Of a DNA stretch of 15,302 nucleotides, positions 13,381-15,302 are shown piece by piece. Each line of letters starts with the position of its first letter. Position 1 is the stretch's first letter. The position numbers and the translations under genes are program-made. Origin of the DNA: Bacteriovoracaceae bacterium (GTDB lineage: Bacteria > Bdellovibrionota > UBA1018); NCBI GenBank assembly GCA_023250795.1, contig JAHFAB010000006.1:1-15302 (forward strand), read 5' to 3'. The notes beneath the pieces are model-generated. The model was not told where the DNA came from and made no database searches. It was given only the letters and a program-made list of their open reading frames with translations.

Positions 13381-15302
13381 GTGATTTTAAAGTTTAAAGT
13401 TAAGAGTTTTTTATTTGTTTGTCTATTTTTGGTCATGAGCCAAGAGTATTCAATTCATTTTAAGACACTATTCGCAGATGTCACCATAGTCAGAGAAACT
13501 AATGTAAAAAAAATAATAAATTCTGAATTAAAAGAATTTTTAAAAAAAAATAAAATAAAACTAGTCAATACTTACAATGATCAATCGTTTAATCAGTTTA
13601 CAGTAAAACTAGAAAAAATGGTTGAGGGGTTATTGTTAGACTCTGAGAAAACAAAAAAATACCATGTTGTCATTATAGATGATGTATCGGCTAACGCCTT
13701 TTTTAGTGAACTCAACGCAAAGGAAAATATCATTGGAATCAATCTTGGACTTTTAGATATGGTATCGAATGATGACGAGTTAGCTTTTGTTCTTGGGCAT
13801 GAATTAAGTCATGGAAAGTCAGACATTCAAGAATACATTAATTCAAAGAGTGGATCGAGCGCTCAAGATGTTACAAATGGTTTGCTCTTAAAAAGAATTT
13901 CAGAAAATGAAGCGGACATTAAAAGTATTTTTGAACGCATGTTTCCTCAAAGATATAATCTGTATGCGGCCATTAGAATGATGGAAAAATTAGGTAAAGT
14001 CAGCAACGGATATTCTCTGTCTCACACACAAACAGAAAGCCGTGCTGACATCTTATCCATTGTCATTACATACATGCGAAGAAAACAAGGAAAGGAGACC
14101 AAGAAAGATAGACCTGAGGATTTTAGCTGTCAAATTTTAAAAGAAATCAAAGATGGCTTTATGAAACCAGAGAATTATAAAAAATACCTCTACACACAAA
14201 TCAACAGAGACATTGGAGCACTGAAGAGATCAAAACCATTTGACTTTTCAAGTATAAATAAATTGTCAGATAAAGGTGAAATGCAAGAATCAGAACTAGT
14301 GCGTCAGTTAAATACATATGAAGAAGAGTTTAGCAAAATTAAATTAAATATTTTAAACAAAACAAATGAACTTTTTACTGATAACGAAAAAATAAAAATA
14401 CTAAACGACATTCATATGGTTTTAGTAAAAAAATATATAGAAGAACTTGAAAGCACAACGCATACACTCAGTAAGCCCATTTCTTTCAATCAACTCAAGG
14501 CAATATTGATTATATTGAAGATGCCAACCTATTTTTTTGAATTGGACCTTAAAAATGAATATGTATATTACAGCAGGGAGTCCCAGTGGGAATTGGACGT
14601 TATCGATGAAAATATTGAACGATTAAAGGAATATCAGGAGCAATTAAAAGAGCGAATAAAAGCAGAAAAAGACCTAGAAATATTATCTAAAATCAAAAAT
14701 AAAATATCCAAAGTAGAAGAAAAAATAAAAAAATATGAAGACAAAAAAAAATTTATTGATTCGCAAAGAATTATCTTAAAACAAGAAATTGCCACTTTTA
14801 TAGAGCATTCGAACTCCATTTTAATTAAAAACTATAAATTACTTATGGACAATGCATACGGTGCAGAAGATATTGGAATGAATGAGTTTTTCGAAATGCT
14901 TACTCAAGAGCAGAGAGAGAAAAATATCAAATCCATATTAGAAGTAGTTCAAAATGAATTACAAGATAACATTAACAGTCAAGAGGAATATTATAAAAAA
15001 TATCCAGAGGTTAGAGGTGTTGGAACGATTGGAGCATATGTTCCAGCTGACTATAGGGCTACATTTTACGAATATTCTAAAGTCTTAAAAATAGCGATTC
15101 GATTGGAGCCAGAAAGGGCAATCAAAGTGTTTAGTATGTTTGAGCCTTACAATGATCCGGAAAAGTACATTGATTGGATGGTGGCTGGAAAGTTAGACGA
15201 AATCCCCAAATTTAAAGCAATTGCTCAAGCTAAAATTAAATCTAGCATAAGGGATGTTTTTGCCTCAGGCTTAAAGTATGTCATTAAAGAAGCAAACGAA
15301 GA
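13381..15302 (+). CDS. Secreted M48-type zinc metalloprotease with coiled-coil extension (runs off the right edge)
   Basis: An uninterrupted frame of 640 codons reaches the window end, so the C-terminus is missing. The protease signature is HELSH at 140-144 (two zinc His and the catalytic Glu), with a likely third ligand at E177 in ENEADIKSIFERM and an M48-like SLSHTQTESRADIL segment afterwards. An N-terminal basic and hydrophobic stretch (KVKSFLFVCLFLVMS) is a signal peptide or anchor and has no lipobox. Residues about 412-458 are Lys/Glu-rich heptad-like sequence, a predicted coiled coil. The region beyond the protease is far longer than in ordinary M48 enzymes such as BepA or LoiP and matches nothing I know. 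GTG 13381 is preferred for its GGAG at 13372-13375; GTG 13375 is the alternative. A role in envelope protein processing is inference. Confidence 0.85.
   Translation, partial: MILKFKVKSFLFVCLFLVMSQEYSIHFKTLFADVTIVRETNVKKIINSELKEFLKKNKIKLVNTYNDQSFNQFTVKLEKMVEGLLLDSEKTKKYHVVIIDDVSANAFFSELNAKENIIGINLGLLDMVSNDDELAFVLGHELSHGKSDIQEYINSKSGSSAQDVTNGLLLKRISENEADIKSIFERMFPQRYNLYAAIRMMEKLGKVSNGYSLSHTQTESRADILSIVITYMRRKQGKETKKDRPEDFSCQILKEIKDGFMKPENYKKYLYTQINRDIGALKRSKPFDFSSINKLSDKGEMQESELVRQLNTYEEEFSKIKLNILNKTNELFTDNEKIKILNDIHMVLVKKYIEELESTTHTLSKPISFNQLKAILIILKMPTYFFELDLKNEYVYYSRESQWELDVIDENIERLKEYQEQLKERIKAEKDLEILSKIKNKISKVEEKIKKYEDKKKFIDSQRIILKQEIATFIEHSNSILIKNYKLLMDNAYGAEDIGMNEFFEMLTQEQREKNIKSILEVVQNELQDNINSQEEYYKKYPEVRGVGTIGAYVPADYRATFYEYSKVLKIAIRLEPERAIKVFSMFEPYNDPEKYIDWMVAGKLDEIPKFKAIAQAKIKSSIRDVFASGLKYVIKEANE

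Noticed and set aside
14634..14819. Minus-strand frame of 61 codons rich in Phe, Ser and Ile
   Set aside because: It is the antisense of the Lys/Glu-rich coiled coil of the M48 protein.

Overview
The window is AT-rich DNA from a Gram-negative (diderm) bacterium. The evidence for a diderm is a Wzy/Wzz-type surface polysaccharide locus, an SLBB export-type protein and several Sec-type signal peptides. The combination of a squalene-synthase-like enzyme, a long-chain prenyl synthase, many GTG/TTG starts and small secreted proteins of unknown family would suit a low-GC member of the Bdellovibrionota/Oligoflexia. That placement is inference and no marker gene here proves it.

Layout. Bases 1-191 (minus) hold the start of a Nudix hydrolase that runs off the left edge. 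A tRNA-Thr(CGT) at 268-340 is followed after 5 nt by a squalene/phytoene synthase family gene (346-1413). This faces an all-trans polyprenyl diphosphate synthase (1416-2408, minus), so the two make an isoprenoid pair: one builds the allylic diphosphate and the other condenses two of them head to head. A small secreted four-cysteine protein of unknown function (2540-3169) faces a secreted, membrane-anchored SLBB protein (3172-3693, minus).

From 3869 to 12149 six genes lie on the plus strand with mostly short gaps or overlaps and form an extracellular or O-polysaccharide operon. They are a GT4 glycosyltransferase, a Wzy/O-antigen-ligase-type membrane protein, a Wzz-type co-polymerase with a degenerate kinase-like tail, a second GT4, a SAM methyltransferase, and a GT87 polyprenyl-phosphate-sugar-dependent transferase. 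The GT87 frame is broken at a run of ten T. The divergent SLBB protein probably belongs to the same envelope pathway. The likely division of labour is that the GT4 enzymes and methyltransferase build and decorate the repeat unit on the cytoplasmic side, GT87 adds a sugar on the periplasmic side, and Wzy and Wzz polymerise it and set its length. No flippase, Wza pore or initiating transferase is seen.

After a hairpin at 12163-12204 the content changes. It comprises a 57-residue single-span protein, a lone HI1420-type (HigA-like) antitoxin with a palindrome inside its promoter, and about 600 bp of gene-poor sequence with perfect hairpins and a strong terminator. Last is a secreted M48-type zinc metalloprotease with a long coiled-coil extension that runs off the right edge.

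I did not find a convincing new defence or mobile system. The best leads are the GT87 homopolymer break, the nucleotide-site-less kinase domain on the Wzz protein, the tRNA/synthase junction, and the toxin-less antitoxin with its structured downstream region.
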